Source: JAKAGZ01 sp964412105 (GTDB lineage Bacteria > Bacteroidota > Ignavibacteria > Ignavibacteriales > Ignavibacteriaceae). From it: a stretch of DNA of 64,000 nucleotides. Position numbers and translations under genes: made by a program. Below the pieces are notes generated by a model. That model was not told the origin of the DNA. It searched no databases and saw only the letters and a list, made by a program, of their open reading frames with translations. The DNA lies in the NCBI GenBank assembly GCA_964412105.1, contig CAYPNM010000004.1:1-64000 (forward strand). The letters are read 5' to 3'. Shown piece after piece: positions 44,715 through 54,561 of this stretch (within the stretch, counting starts at the first letter, position 1; the number at the start of each line of letters is the position of its first letter).

Positions 44715-45440
44715 CTATGCCTCTGTAATTATAACGAATGTGTAGTTGTCTGGTGCTCCCCTTTTTTCAACAAGATTTGCTATGGCTTCAGATATGTAAT
44801 GAGGATTATCATTAACTAAAATATTTTCAAGTTCATCATTCTGTAGGACTGTTGTTACACCATCAGTGCAAACAAAGAATTTTCCTGAGTCTGCCGGGCT
44901 TATTTTTATTTTGCTGGTATCTACTTCCACATTATCACTATCGCCAAGTGCTCTCATTATTATATTTTTATTTGGATGGTTTTCAGCTTCTTTCAACGTT
45001 AAGTAGCCTTCATCTATTAACTTTTGAACTAAGGAATGATCCTTTGAAAGCTGTTTTAATTTATTGTTCTTTAAATAATAAAGTCTCGAATCACCTACGT
45101 GTCCCCAGTATGCTGTATCGCCTTTTAAATAAAGTGTCTCAACTGTAGTCGCCATTCCCTTCCTGTCAAAATCCTTATTTGATTCCTCTATTACAATTTT
45201 ATTTGCTTCCAGAATTGAAAGTTTGATTCTCTCGAGATATTCAGTACCATCTAGACCTTGAAAAGTTTTCGAAATCGTATCAACAGCTAACTTAGATGCT
45301 ACGTTTCCAGCCTTATTTCCACCTAATCCGTCACAAACTACTACCAGCAGGCCACCTTCAACATTGTAGACTCCGTATGAATCTTCATTTTCAATTCTTT
45401 TTAGTCCCGTATCGGTAAGAGTTACATATTTGAATTTCAT
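44715..45440 (-). CDS. PP2C-type Ser/Thr protein phosphatase (PrpC/Stp1-like)
   Basis: The protein has 241 residues, the compact bacterial PPM size. Metal-binding motifs are 'RIENEDSYGVYNV' (about 15-27), 'VVCDGLGGNKAGN' (about 34-46), 'WGHVGDSRLYYL', 'FFVCTDGVTTVL' and 'APDNYTFVIIT' at the end. It dephosphorylates proteins phosphorylated by Hanks-type kinases; its partner is the kinase gene 6 bp downstream in the same operon. It is the first gene of that pair, so the promoter lies in the spacer beyond 45440. Confidence 0.95.
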   Translation of the reverse strand: MKFKYVTLTDTGLKRIENEDSYGVYNVEGGLLVVVCDGLGGNKAGNVASKLAVDTISKTFQGLDGTEYLERIKLSILEANKIVIEESNKDFDRKGMATTVETLYLKGDTAYWGHVGDSRLYYLKNNKLKQLSKDHSLVQKLIDEGYLTLKEAENHPNKNIIMRALGDSDNVEVDTSKIKISPADSGKFFVCTDGVTTVLQNDELENILVNDNPHYISEAIANLVEKRGAPDNYTFVIITEA

Positions 45441-45777
45441 TAATCACCAAAAGGTTAATTTTAGGCAAAAAATCCATCTGATAAGAAGTCAAAATACATA
45501 AATATAAATTAAAAATCCTATAAAGATTTATTTTCTAATTAAGTTTAAGGATTCCCTCCAACGCATTATATTATAATAAATTAGATAGTAAGAAAACCGA
45601 CCAGTAGTTTGCTATACTCTGCCTTTAACAGTATATTTAAGTTTAAAAATTTTGAAAATGAATTACTCATTGCAAATCAATTCCCTTAAGAATTAAGCTT
45701 TCGGAATAAACTAAATCTTGGATGAAACTATTAAAAGACAACACTTTATTGCAAGCAGTTGAATAAAAACTACTTGA
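45441..45777. promoter_or_regulatory. Divergent intergenic region between the phosphatase gene and tRNA-Leu
   Basis: A 337-bp A+T-rich spacer with genes leaving in both directions. It must hold promoters for the phosphatase/kinase pair (minus) and for tRNA-Leu with trigger factor (plus). I cannot point to reliable boxes. No gene or stable hairpin is seen. Confidence 0.4.
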
Positions 45778-45859
45778 GCGAGAATGGCGGAATTGGCAGA
45801 CGCGCTAGACTTAGGATCTAGTACCGAAAGGTGTCGGGGTTCGAGTCCCCGTTCTCGCA
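45778..45859 (+). tRNA. tRNA-Leu (anticodon UAG)
   Basis: The acceptor gcgagaa pairs with ttctcgc. The anticodon stem ctaga/tctag encloses the loop cttagga, giving anticodon TAG (reads CUN). A class II variable arm (acc-gaaa-ggt) and a T arm with ttcgagt complete the cloverleaf. The 3' CCA is not encoded. Confidence 0.98.
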
Positions 45860-45897
45860 CATTTGAATTTATACTATTATGATTAAAAGAGGTAAAA

Positions 45898-47217
45898 TTG
45901 GAAGTAAAAATTAACGACATAAACACTTCAGAAAGAGAACTTGAAGTTACCTTTCAATATGATGAAATTAAATCGGATATAGAAACAGAAGTTCAGAAAC
46001 AAACAAAAAAAATTCAACTCCCCGGTTTCCGAAAAGGTAAAGCCCCTGTCAGCGTACTAAAAAAAATGTACGGGGATGCCCTTGAATATGAAGCCTCAGA
46101 AAAGGTCGCTAACAATCGTTTCTGGCAAATCTCCAAGGAAAAGGAATTAAATCCGATAGGTCAGCCTTATTTAAAGGACATAAAATTTAATCCGGGTACC
46201 GATCTTTATTTTAAAATACAGTATGAAACTTATCCCACTCTGGAAGTCAAAGATTATAAAGATCTCGAAATAGAGATCCCTGATTTCCAGGTTAAAGATG
46301 AAGACGTTAACAAAGAAATTGACTACATTAAGCGGGCTAACAGTACAAAAGAAAAAGCCGATTCAGTCGGTGATAACAAAAATTATCTGCTTGATCTCGA
46401 AATAGTTAGAGTCGATGATAAAGGTGAAAAATTCAAGGATTCAAAGCCTGAAAAGATTCAAATAGATCTTTCAAATGAGAATGTGCAGCGCGAAATAATA
46501 AATAACGCTAAAGGTAAAAAGAAAGGCGAATCTTTTAACTTTACTTTTAAAGATGAAAGAGTATTAAAAAACAGTGAAGGTAAAGAAGAAAAAGTTCAGG
46601 AAACGTTTAATTATAAAGCCGACATTTACGAAATCGAGAAGATTATTCTTCCTGAACTGAATGAAGAACTAATTAAAAAAGTTACCAAAGACAAAGTTTC
46701 AACAGAAGAACAGTTAAGGGAAGATATCAAAAAAGATATCCAAGGGTTTTACGACCAGAAAATGGATGAAATCACGCATAATAAATTAATAAATGCGATA
46801 ATAAAGAATAATCAATTTGATCCTCCCAAGACCATGGTATATAACATTCTCGATGAACTTGTAAAGCACGAAGAGGACCATGCGAAAAAAGAAAATTACA
46901 AGGGATTTAATAAGGAAGAAACTTCTAAGAGATTATTACCAAATGCAGAAGGTGAGGTTAAATGGTTCCTTCTAAAATCGGAAATTCTTAAAAAGGAAGA
47001 TATAAAAGTCTCAGACGATGATATTAAAGAACTTGCGGAAAAAGATGCGGAAAAAACCGGAATAGCTGTAGAGAAGCTAATGAACTATTATAAATCTCCC
47101 AATTATAATGAGAAATTACTGGATAAAAAGCTTTTTGATTATTTAAAAGAGAATAATAAAATTATAAAAGTAGATCCAGATAAGCTTACAAAAAAAGGAC
47201 AAAAGGAGTCTAAATGA
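45898..47217 (+). CDS. tig: Trigger factor (ribosome-associated chaperone)
   Basis: The protein has 439 residues. The N-terminal ribosome-binding signature is 'PGFRKGKAPVSVLKKMYG' (about 37-54). The central PPIase-type region (about 155-245) and the long C-terminal helical arms ('FDPPKTMVYNILDELVKH') fit the family. It binds nascent chains at the ribosome exit. The start codon is TTG at 45898 with agagg ahead; no ATG is better placed. It follows tRNA-Leu by 38 bp and overlaps clpP by 4 bp (ATGA), the common tig-clpP order. Confidence 0.95.
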   Translation: MEVKINDINTSERELEVTFQYDEIKSDIETEVQKQTKKIQLPGFRKGKAPVSVLKKMYGDALEYEASEKVANNRFWQISKEKELNPIGQPYLKDIKFNPGTDLYFKIQYETYPTLEVKDYKDLEIEIPDFQVKDEDVNKEIDYIKRANSTKEKADSVGDNKNYLLDLEIVRVDDKGEKFKDSKPEKIQIDLSNENVQREIINNAKGKKKGESFNFTFKDERVLKNSEGKEEKVQETFNYKADIYEIEKIILPELNEELIKKVTKDKVSTEEQLREDIKKDIQGFYDQKMDEITHNKLINAIIKNNQFDPPKTMVYNILDELVKHEEDHAKKENYKGFNKEETSKRLLPNAEGEVKWFLLKSEILKKEDIKVSDDDIKELAEKDAEKTGIAVEKLMNYYKSPNYNEKLLDKKLFDYLKENNKIIKVDPDKLTKKGQKESK

Positions 47218-47843
47218 GTAAAAAAAATGATTACCAGGCCCAGCTTGTTCCATACGTAATCGAACAAACAGGGCGCGGTGAAAGAGGAATGGATATTTTT
47301 TCGCGTCTCTTGCGCGAAAGAATTGTTTTTGTCGGCACAGCCATTGACGATCATATTGCCAGTCTGATAATTGCTCAATTAATATTTCTTGAGGCTGAAG
47401 ATTCAGAAAAAGATATTAATTTATATGTAAATTCTCCCGGTGGAAGCGTAACGGCAGGACTTGCAATTTATGATACTATGAAATATATCAAGCCGGATGT
47501 GGCAACAATTTGCGTTGGTATGGCTGCAAGTATGGGAGCAATTTTATTAGCCGGAGGCGCAGCCGGAAAACGAACTGCTCTTCCAAATTCGAAAATTATG
47601 ATTCATCAGCCGTGGGTCGGAGGATTACAAGGCCAAACTACAGATATAGAAATTCACGCGAAAGAAATGGTAAAAACCAGGGAAGCTCTATACAAAATAC
47701 TGGCAGAACATACGGGTAAACCAATGGACCAGATAACTAAGGATTGTGACAGAGATTATTTCCTCTCAGCTGAGGAGGCAAAGCAATATAAACTAATCGA
47801 TAATATCCTGGAAAAACGGGTATCTCTAGATAAGAAAAAATAA
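47214..47843 (+). CDS. clpP: ATP-dependent Clp protease proteolytic subunit
   Basis: The protein has 209 residues. The catalytic triad is Ser106 ('GMAASMGA'), His131 ('IMIHQPWVGG') and Asp181 ('DCDRDYF'), and the 'NSPGGSVTAG' loop is intact. It forms the tetradecameric barrel used with ClpX or ClpA/C. aaaggag precedes the ATG, which overlaps the tig stop. No clpX follows; a terminator comes directly after the gene. Confidence 0.97.
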   Translation: MSKKNDYQAQLVPYVIEQTGRGERGMDIFSRLLRERIVFVGTAIDDHIASLIIAQLIFLEAEDSEKDINLYVNSPGGSVTAGLAIYDTMKYIKPDVATICVGMAASMGAILLAGGAAGKRTALPNSKIMIHQPWVGGLQGQTTDIEIHAKEMVKTREALYKILAEHTGKPMDQITKDCDRDYFLSAEEAKQYKLIDNILEKRVSLDKKK

Positions 47844-47852
47844 ATATCCCAT

Positions 47853-47879
47853 AAAAGGGATCATTAATGATCCCTTTTT
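47853..47879 (+). terminator. Intrinsic terminator after tig-clpP
   Basis: aaaagggatca (47853-47863) pairs with tgatccctttt (47868-47878) around a ttaa loop and ends in a T run. It lies 10 bp after the clpP stop. Confidence 0.95.
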
Positions 47880-48018
47880 GGTTTTGTTTATTAACCAAAC
47901 TATTGTTATTATTCATTCAGTAGCCTTTAGCAAGGATTAAATTTTTTAGCCATTATTTATTCCTTAAATTTCTTAACTTTATAATATTTTAATCATTATC
48001 TACTCAACGAAATAAATT

Positions 48019-49113
48019 ATGATCGGGATTAGATTTACAGACTTTTTGCCTCAGGATCCGGGCAAAAAGAAATTTGATGATTTATTAAAAATATTTCTTC
48101 AGTTGCTGACTATTGCCTCAGGTGATGTCGCTCAGGCACTGGAATGGTTAAACCAGCTTGACCAAAAGTATGGATTAACCGACGATAATTATGGGGTAGG
48201 CAATTTTATACAGGATTTAAAAGACAAGAATTATATAAAAGAAGATGAAAATGACCGGCTGATAATCACAGCTAAAAGCGAACAATCTATCCGCAGACAG
48301 TCATTAGAAGAAATTTTTGGGAAACTTAAAAAATCTACCCGTGGAAACCATAGAACTCCATATACTGGTCAAGGTGACGAACGCACATCAGACCGGCGTG
48401 AATATTACTTCGGTGATTCTATGGAACAGATTGATATGACTGATTCTATAAAAAATGCTCAAATCAATCACGGTCTGGATGATTTTAATTTAACTGAAAA
48501 TGATCTTGAAGTTGAAGAAAGAGATTTCAAAGCATTAACTTCAACTGTGCTTATGATCGATATTTCACACTCAATGATTTTATATGGTGAGGATAGAATT
48601 ACTCCTGCTAAAAAAGTAGCTATGGCTTTGTCGGAATTAATTACAAGAAAATATCCTAAAGATACTCTTGACATTATAGTTTTCGGAAATGACGCCTGGC
48701 CAATTGAAGTAAAAGATTTACCATTTCTGAATGTTGGACCCTATCATACAAATACGGTTGCTGGTCTTGAACTTTCTGTAGATATTTTGCGAAGAAGAAA
48801 GACTTCCAATAAACAGATTTTTATGATTACTGACGGTAAACCGACATGCCTTAAAGAAGGGGTCAGATACTATAAAAATAGTTTTGGCCTTGACAGGAAA
48901 ATTATGAATAAGACTCTCGACCAGGCAGCAAGGTGCAGAAAACTTGGAATACCAATTACAACTTTCATGATCGCTAGAGATCCGTATCTACAGCAGTTTG
49001 TACGTGAATTTACTAAAACAAACGGCGGACGAGCTTTTTACAGCAGCCTTACCGGACTCGGTGATTATATTTTTGAAGATTATATTAGAAACAGACGTAA
49101 ACGTGTAAAATAA
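48019..49113 (+). CDS. VWA-domain protein (partner of MoxR-like ATPase)
   Basis: The protein has 364 residues. The C-terminal von Willebrand A domain begins at about 173. Its MIDAS is complete in form: D181-I-S183-H-S185 ('LMIDISHSMI'), a Thr-bearing loop and 'FMITDGKPTC' with Asp. The N-terminal 170 residues are helical and charged and are not recognised. VWA proteins next to MoxR-type AAA+ genes commonly act as chaperone or metal-insertion pairs. It starts 52 bp before the ATPase gene. No signal peptide is seen, so it is cytoplasmic. Confidence 0.88.
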   Translation: MIGIRFTDFLPQDPGKKKFDDLLKIFLQLLTIASGDVAQALEWLNQLDQKYGLTDDNYGVGNFIQDLKDKNYIKEDENDRLIITAKSEQSIRRQSLEEIFGKLKKSTRGNHRTPYTGQGDERTSDRREYYFGDSMEQIDMTDSIKNAQINHGLDDFNLTENDLEVEERDFKALTSTVLMIDISHSMILYGEDRITPAKKVAMALSELITRKYPKDTLDIIVFGNDAWPIEVKDLPFLNVGPYHTNTVAGLELSVDILRRRKTSNKQIFMITDGKPTCLKEGVRYYKNSFGLDRKIMNKTLDQAARCRKLGIPITTFMIARDPYLQQFVREFTKTNGGRAFYSSLTGLGDYIFEDYIRNRRKRVK

Positions 49114-49165
49114 ATTCCTTTCCAATATATTTATTCAAGATATTTGAATCGGAGAAATCTCAATA

Positions 49166-50671
49166 ATGAATTATACTGATATTACTACATTAGGTAAGTT
49201 AAAGAAAAGCGGATACAAAACTGTATCTATTAAGGATGAGCTAAGAAATAATCTAATCAAAAGCTTAAAAAACAGTCATAATCCTTTCGAAGGTATTCTT
49301 GGCTATGATGACTCGGTAATTCCAGATATTCAGACCGCCATTCTATCAAGACATAATATTATTTTATTAGGATTAAGAGGTCAGGCCAAAACCAAAATTG
49401 CGCGGTTACTGATTAATCTTCTGGATGAATACATACCTGTTATAGAAGGAAGTGAATTAAATGATGATCCTTTGAATCCTTTATCTAAATATGGCAAAGA
49501 TGCAATAAACAATGAAGGTGATAACACAAAGATCAGCTGGCTTCACAGAAATGAAAGATATACCGAGAAGCTGGCTACCCCTGATGTCTCAGTTGCAGAT
49601 TTAATCGGTGATGTGGATCCAATAAAAGCAGCTTCACTAAAATTGCCCTATTCTGATGAAAGAGTAATTCATTTTGGACTTATCCCAAGATCCCATAGAT
49701 CAATATTTGTGATTAACGAATTACCGGATTTGCAGGCAAGAATTCAAGTTGCACTTTTTAATATCCTTCAGGAATCTGACATTCAAATCAGAGGATTTAA
49801 AATCCGGTTACCCCTTGATATACAATTTGTGTTTACAGCAAACCCTGAAGATTACACTAATAGAGGTTCCATTGTAACTCCACTAAAGGATAGAATCGAT
49901 AGTCAGATTTTAACCCATTATCCAAAAACTATTGAACTCTCTAAACAAATTACGATTCAGGAAGCTACTATTGCATCAGAACAAGCCAATACCATAACTG
50001 TTCCGGAAACATTAAAAGATTTGATAGAACAAATAGCTTTTGAAGCAAGAGAGAGCGAATATATCGATTCAAAAAGCGGAGTATCTGCCCGTTTGCCAAT
50101 CTCAGCATACGAAAATCTGATAAGTGCTGCCGAACGAAGGAGAATAATCAACAATGAAAAAAATACCACTGCAAGAATTTCCGATCTTTACGGTGTTATT
50201 CCCGCCATAACTGGTAAAGTCGAATTGGTTTATGAAGGTGAACAGGAAGGTCCATACAAAGTTGCAAATATTTTAATTGGCAAAGCTATCAAAACTGTTT
50301 TTTCGAAATACTTCCCTACTCCCGATCAATTGAAAAAGACAAGGACTGAAAGCCCATATCAAAAGATCACAAGCTGGTTCAGCAAAGGCAATGAAATTGA
50401 TTTGTTAAATACAGTTTCAAATAATGAGTATGAAAAATTATTAACTGGAATTCCTGGTTTGCAGGACGTTATTAAAAAATTCATTAAAGATGAGAATAAT
50501 AATCAGCTATTTTTTATGGAATTTTTGCTTCATGGACTTTCGGAATTTTCACTTTTAAGTAAATTCAGATTGGAAAGGGGTTTGCAATTTAAAGATATGC
50601 TGAGTTCAATGTTTAAAATGTCCCAACCTGATGAAGACATCAATGATGAGGATGAAGATATTTTTAGGTAG
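49166..50671 (+). CDS. MoxR/ChlI-type AAA+ ATPase
   Basis: The protein has 501 residues. Walker A is 'LLGLRGQAKTKIARLL' with G69-xx-G72-x-A74-K75-T76, so one glycine of the loop is replaced by Ala. A Walker B-like 'FVINELPDL' (about 185) and sensor 1 'FVFTANPEDYTNRG' follow, as in ChlI and RavA/MoxR proteins. The last 150 residues are less familiar and rich in charged helices. Probably a chaperone-like ATPase working with the VWA protein encoded just upstream. Its end overlaps the convergent unknown gene by 8 bp. Confidence 0.87.
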   Translation: MNYTDITTLGKLKKSGYKTVSIKDELRNNLIKSLKNSHNPFEGILGYDDSVIPDIQTAILSRHNIILLGLRGQAKTKIARLLINLLDEYIPVIEGSELNDDPLNPLSKYGKDAINNEGDNTKISWLHRNERYTEKLATPDVSVADLIGDVDPIKAASLKLPYSDERVIHFGLIPRSHRSIFVINELPDLQARIQVALFNILQESDIQIRGFKIRLPLDIQFVFTANPEDYTNRGSIVTPLKDRIDSQILTHYPKTIELSKQITIQEATIASEQANTITVPETLKDLIEQIAFEARESEYIDSKSGVSARLPISAYENLISAAERRRIINNEKNTTARISDLYGVIPAITGKVELVYEGEQEGPYKVANILIGKAIKTVFSKYFPTPDQLKKTRTESPYQKITSWFSKGNEIDLLNTVSNNEYEKLLTGIPGLQDVIKKFIKDENNNQLFFMEFLLHGLSEFSLLSKFRLERGLQFKDMLSSMFKMSQPDEDINDEDEDIFR

Positions 50672-51632
50672 GCTGTTTTTTATCCAGTTTTAATACAATC
50701 TTCCTATCTTCTTTTGAAGATATATATTCTTGCATTGAGACTGAGGATTTAAATATGTCACTAAAACCTTTTCCGTTTCCAAAATCTTTTCCTGCATTCT
50801 CACCCAATAGTTTTTTCTTTATAAATTCGCCAAAAGTGCTTGGACTAACTTCCTCTTTTGATTTTTCAGAATTATTTGCCTGTTCAGCTTCTTTGGAGGA
50901 AATATTTCCTTTTAGATCCATTTTAACTATTTGTGTAGTGTCAAAATCTTTGTCTTCAGAAATCTCGTGATGGATTTCATTAAGACTATCTGCTTTCCCA
51001 GGTACGATTTCTTTTTGAGATTGTTTTATCTTTTCCGCAAAAGAGACTGTATCCAATTGACTATTAAAATTTTCTTCGGCCTGACTTTTGCCTTTAACAT
51101 CCGTGTTTAATCTATTTTTTAAAGGAACAACTTTAGCTGAACCAGCAACCATTATAGCGTCAACAAAAACCTTATCATTCTGATATTTTGCCTCTATCGC
51201 TTCCAGGTCTATAGCATAAATTTCAGCATAATTAGGCCTATTTCCCTTACGATTTAGTGTAGTTAAGCCCACCTGCTGAATTCTGAATCTTAAGTCATTT
51301 AAATTCATCAGTCTGCTTTGTCTTTCCAATTCCTTTACCGCAAATACAGGATCAAAATATATCAATTCATTATGATCGTTTACCGAAAGGACAAATCCAT
51401 ATTGGGAAGGATCAATTTTGAAATCAGGAATATTAGTAAGCAGCCTATAGACAATTAAATTTTTTGGGGTAAACTCATTTACAAATCTGCATACATCTTT
51501 ATAACTTATTTTCCGGGATAATCTTTCTTTATCATCCTTAAATATTATCTTATAATTTGTATCAAGATTAAAAATATTCTGAGAATAAATTATAATATCA
51601 TTCTTTTTGATATCAAGAGTTTCAAGAAGCAT
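50664..51632 (-). CDS. Protein of unknown function
   Basis: The protein has 322 residues and I do not recognise it. The N-terminal 190 residues appear folded ('NLIVYRLLTNIPDFKIDP', 'LSVNDHNELIYFDPVFA'); from about 195 the sequence is Lys/Glu/Ser/Asn-rich and probably disordered. It has no signal peptide or membrane helix. It is convergent with, and overlaps, the MoxR-like gene by 8 bp and lies downstream of the glucan phosphorylase gene (129 bp). Function is open. Confidence 0.6.
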   Translation of the reverse strand: MLLETLDIKKNDIIIYSQNIFNLDTNYKIIFKDDKERLSRKISYKDVCRFVNEFTPKNLIVYRLLTNIPDFKIDPSQYGFVLSVNDHNELIYFDPVFAVKELERQSRLMNLNDLRFRIQQVGLTTLNRKGNRPNYAEIYAIDLEAIEAKYQNDKVFVDAIMVAGSAKVVPLKNRLNTDVKGKSQAEENFNSQLDTVSFAEKIKQSQKEIVPGKADSLNEIHHEISEDKDFDTTQIVKMDLKGNISSKEAEQANNSEKSKEEVSPSTFGEFIKKKLLGENAGKDFGNGKGFSDIFKSSVSMQEYISSKEDRKIVLKLDKKQPT

Positions 51633-51760
51633 AAATATTTTCTTAAATTATTAAATCATGCTAAAATACAAAAATTCAGAATGAATATTAATGGGTATAC
51701 CTATTCCCAAAAGTAAAATTGGAGTGAGTAATTATTTGAAATTATAGAGTAAAATATAAT

Positions 51761-54334
51761 TTAAGAATCTGCCCAGATAACAAGTCCAAGATCAAATTGA
51801 CTTATTAGCAGTGGATTTTTAGGTAAAATTCTTACTGTGTAGCCCAGTTGACCGGTTATTTTGCTGCTGATTTTTCCTTTATAAGTGTGAACGCCTGTCT
51901 TAGACTTTGCACCATTTGTTTCCATATCAGATGTCAAATTAAACGCTGGATTATCCTTATTCTCGTACAAGCCATAGTACAATTGAACAACAACATCATT
52001 CGGTGTAAGATCCCCCAAGTCTACTTCAGCGCTTACAGGGTAATCCTGTCCGGCAAAAATTTTATCTTTATTTCCATTGGAGTCAACCCTCAAAATTCTA
52101 ACAGAATTCCAGTTTTCCAGCACATTATTTTTCCATTCAGATAATTCCTTAGCCTTTTTCCATTTTTTATCTTGGAGCAATGCTTTTTTTTCAAATCCAG
52201 GCTTATAATAATATTCAAAATATTCTTCGACCATCCTGTGGGTAGTATAAATTGGTCCGAGTTTCTTAATAGAATTTTTCACTTTTTCAATCCATTTACG
52301 TGGAATCTGATCATCACCCCTGGAATAAAATAAAGGAACAATCTGAGTTTCAAGGACACTATAAAATTGTCTTGATTCAACTTCATCCTGATAATCTGTA
52401 TCCTGATACATTTCACCGTTTCCTATTTTCCATCCTACTTCTGGATCAAAACCTTCATCCCACCAGCCATCCAGAATACTGAAATTTAGTCCACCGTTCG
52501 CAATAATCTTCATGCCAGAAGTTCCACTGGCTTCGAGAGGCCGCCTTGGAGTATTAAGCCAAACATCACAACCCTCAACAAGATGTCGTGCAACATTCAT
52601 GTCATAATTTTCAATAAATACTATTTTCCTTCGGAATTTATCTTCCTTTGCTATTTGGACAATTTCCTGAATGAGCTTTTTCCCCTGTTCATCCTGTGGA
52701 TGTGCCTTTCCAGAAATTATAATCTGTACCGGAAATTCTTTATTACTGATTATTTCATAAAGCCTGGCGATATCACTGAAAATTAATGTTGCCCTTTTAT
52801 AGGTTGCAAACCTTCGCGCAAAGCCAATAGTTAAGGCAGCAGGATCGAGCACTTCCGATGCAGCGGCAATTTCACTTTGACTTCCTCCTCTCCTTTTAAC
52901 CTGTCTGATTAATCTTCTTCTGGCAAACGCAACAAGGCGTTCCCTTCGTCTTTCGTGCGTTCTCCAGAGTTCTTCATCAGGTATTTTATCAACTCTTAAA
53001 TAAATTTCTTTCGCTGAGGGATCATTCATCCATTTCTGACCTAGGTATTGCAAAAATAAGCTTTCCATTTCTGCTGATATATGAGAGCGGGTGTGTATAC
53101 CGTTAGTAATGTGCCCGAGCGGGATTTCATTAAATGGAATATCGACATAACCAGAAGCCCACATCTTCTTTGAAATAGTACTATGAAGCTTACTGACCCC
53201 ATTAACATATCCGGAAGTATTCATTGCTAGATGGGCCATATTGAATGTTCGGGAATTCATATCCTTATTAATATTTCCCAATAAATAAAATTCTTTATCA
53301 GATATTTTTAATTCATTCCTGTAGTAATTACCAAAATATTTTTCGACCAGATCATTGGCAAAAACATCTATGCCGGCTGGAACAGGTGTATGTGTTGTAA
53401 AAATATTGGAATAATATCCCACTTCTTTTGCTTCTTCAAAAGTAAGCCCCTCGTTCAGCATAGCATATTTTATCCTTTCCAATGCCATAAAAGCTGAATG
53501 CCCTTCATTCATATGACAAACATCGGCTCTTATACCAAGTGCGTGTATTGCCCTGATTCCCCCAATGCCCAAAATAATTTCCTGTTTGATCCGAGTCTCA
53601 CTGTTACCGCCGTAGAGGGTCTCGGTAATTTTTCTATCGGCATCAGAATTATTTGGAATGTTTGTATCCAGCAGATAAAGAGGTACTCTTCCAATTTGAA
53701 TTTTCCAGATATGAATAGAAACTTCTCTTTCCGGAAAGGTGATTGAAATTGTTAGAGGCCCCCCGTCTTCTTTCCTTATAAGATTCATTGGAAGATTCTC
53801 AAAGTCATTTATTTCATACCTTTCCTGCTGCCAACCGTCAGTTGTAAGATATTGCTGGAAGTAACCTTCCTTATAAAGCAAACCAACACCAATCACCGGT
53901 ATACCAAGGTCGCTACAGGCTTTAAGATGGTCTCCAGACAAAACTCCCAATCCACCTGAGTAAGTTTGCAGGCATTCAGTCAATCCAAACTCAGCTGAAA
54001 AATATACCACGTTTGAACCGCTGTAATTGGAGTAGTTTTTTTCAAACCAAGATTTTTCCTTTAGATATTCCTCCAGTTTTGAATAAACTCTATCGAGATG
54101 TGCCAGGAACCCATCATCACGAGAGACCTCTTCAAGCCGCTCCTGACTAATTTTTCCCAAAAGCATTATCGGATTATGGTTAGTTCCATCCCATAACTCA
54201 GCATCAAGTCTCTTAAACAAATCGCGGGAATCCCAATTCCAACTCCAGCATAAATTATATGAAATCTCTCTTAATTTTTCTAAATTCTTAGGCAATGCAG
54301 GCACCACCTGGTATGAACCAAGAAATTTATACAT
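51761..54334 (-). CDS. glgP: Alpha-glucan (glycogen/maltodextrin) phosphorylase, GT35
   Basis: The protein has 857 residues. It releases glucose-1-phosphate from alpha-1,4-glucan ends with pyridoxal phosphate. The N-terminal DUF3417 region begins about residue 15 ('NLCWSWNWDSRDLFKRLDA'). Further motifs are 'YFSAEFGLTECLQTYSGGLG', 'CHMNEGHSAF' and the PLP-lysine segment 'ASGTSGMKIIANGG' near 605. ggagag precedes ATG 54334. The DUF3417 type is common in bacteria lacking the classical E. coli-type GlgP. It stands alone, without other glycogen genes nearby. Confidence 0.95.
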   Translation of the reverse strand: MYKFLGSYQVVPALPKNLEKLREISYNLCWSWNWDSRDLFKRLDAELWDGTNHNPIMLLGKISQERLEEVSRDDGFLAHLDRVYSKLEEYLKEKSWFEKNYSNYSGSNVVYFSAEFGLTECLQTYSGGLGVLSGDHLKACSDLGIPVIGVGLLYKEGYFQQYLTTDGWQQERYEINDFENLPMNLIRKEDGGPLTISITFPEREVSIHIWKIQIGRVPLYLLDTNIPNNSDADRKITETLYGGNSETRIKQEIILGIGGIRAIHALGIRADVCHMNEGHSAFMALERIKYAMLNEGLTFEEAKEVGYYSNIFTTHTPVPAGIDVFANDLVEKYFGNYYRNELKISDKEFYLLGNINKDMNSRTFNMAHLAMNTSGYVNGVSKLHSTISKKMWASGYVDIPFNEIPLGHITNGIHTRSHISAEMESLFLQYLGQKWMNDPSAKEIYLRVDKIPDEELWRTHERRRERLVAFARRRLIRQVKRRGGSQSEIAAASEVLDPAALTIGFARRFATYKRATLIFSDIARLYEIISNKEFPVQIIISGKAHPQDEQGKKLIQEIVQIAKEDKFRRKIVFIENYDMNVARHLVEGCDVWLNTPRRPLEASGTSGMKIIANGGLNFSILDGWWDEGFDPEVGWKIGNGEMYQDTDYQDEVESRQFYSVLETQIVPLFYSRGDDQIPRKWIEKVKNSIKKLGPIYTTHRMVEEYFEYYYKPGFEKKALLQDKKWKKAKELSEWKNNVLENWNSVRILRVDSNGNKDKIFAGQDYPVSAEVDLGDLTPNDVVVQLYYGLYENKDNPAFNLTSDMETNGAKSKTGVHTYKGKISSKITGQLGYTVRILPKNPLLISQFDLGLVIWADS

Positions 54335-54561
54335 TAACTCTCCGATATTATAATTAGACTACTTTTCTAGTAATGAAGTAAAAGATCTTTTAAAGGTAAA
54401 ATATAGCAATTCTATTATTAGCAAAAAATATTCCAATACGTTGATTATTCAATAATATTCAAATAAATGAATAATTTACCACCCCAAATGGGTAGTTTTT
54501 AATATCCATAATTCTTTTTGAAATCTATCTGAAATAAATATATCGCTTGTTTTTGAAAGCC

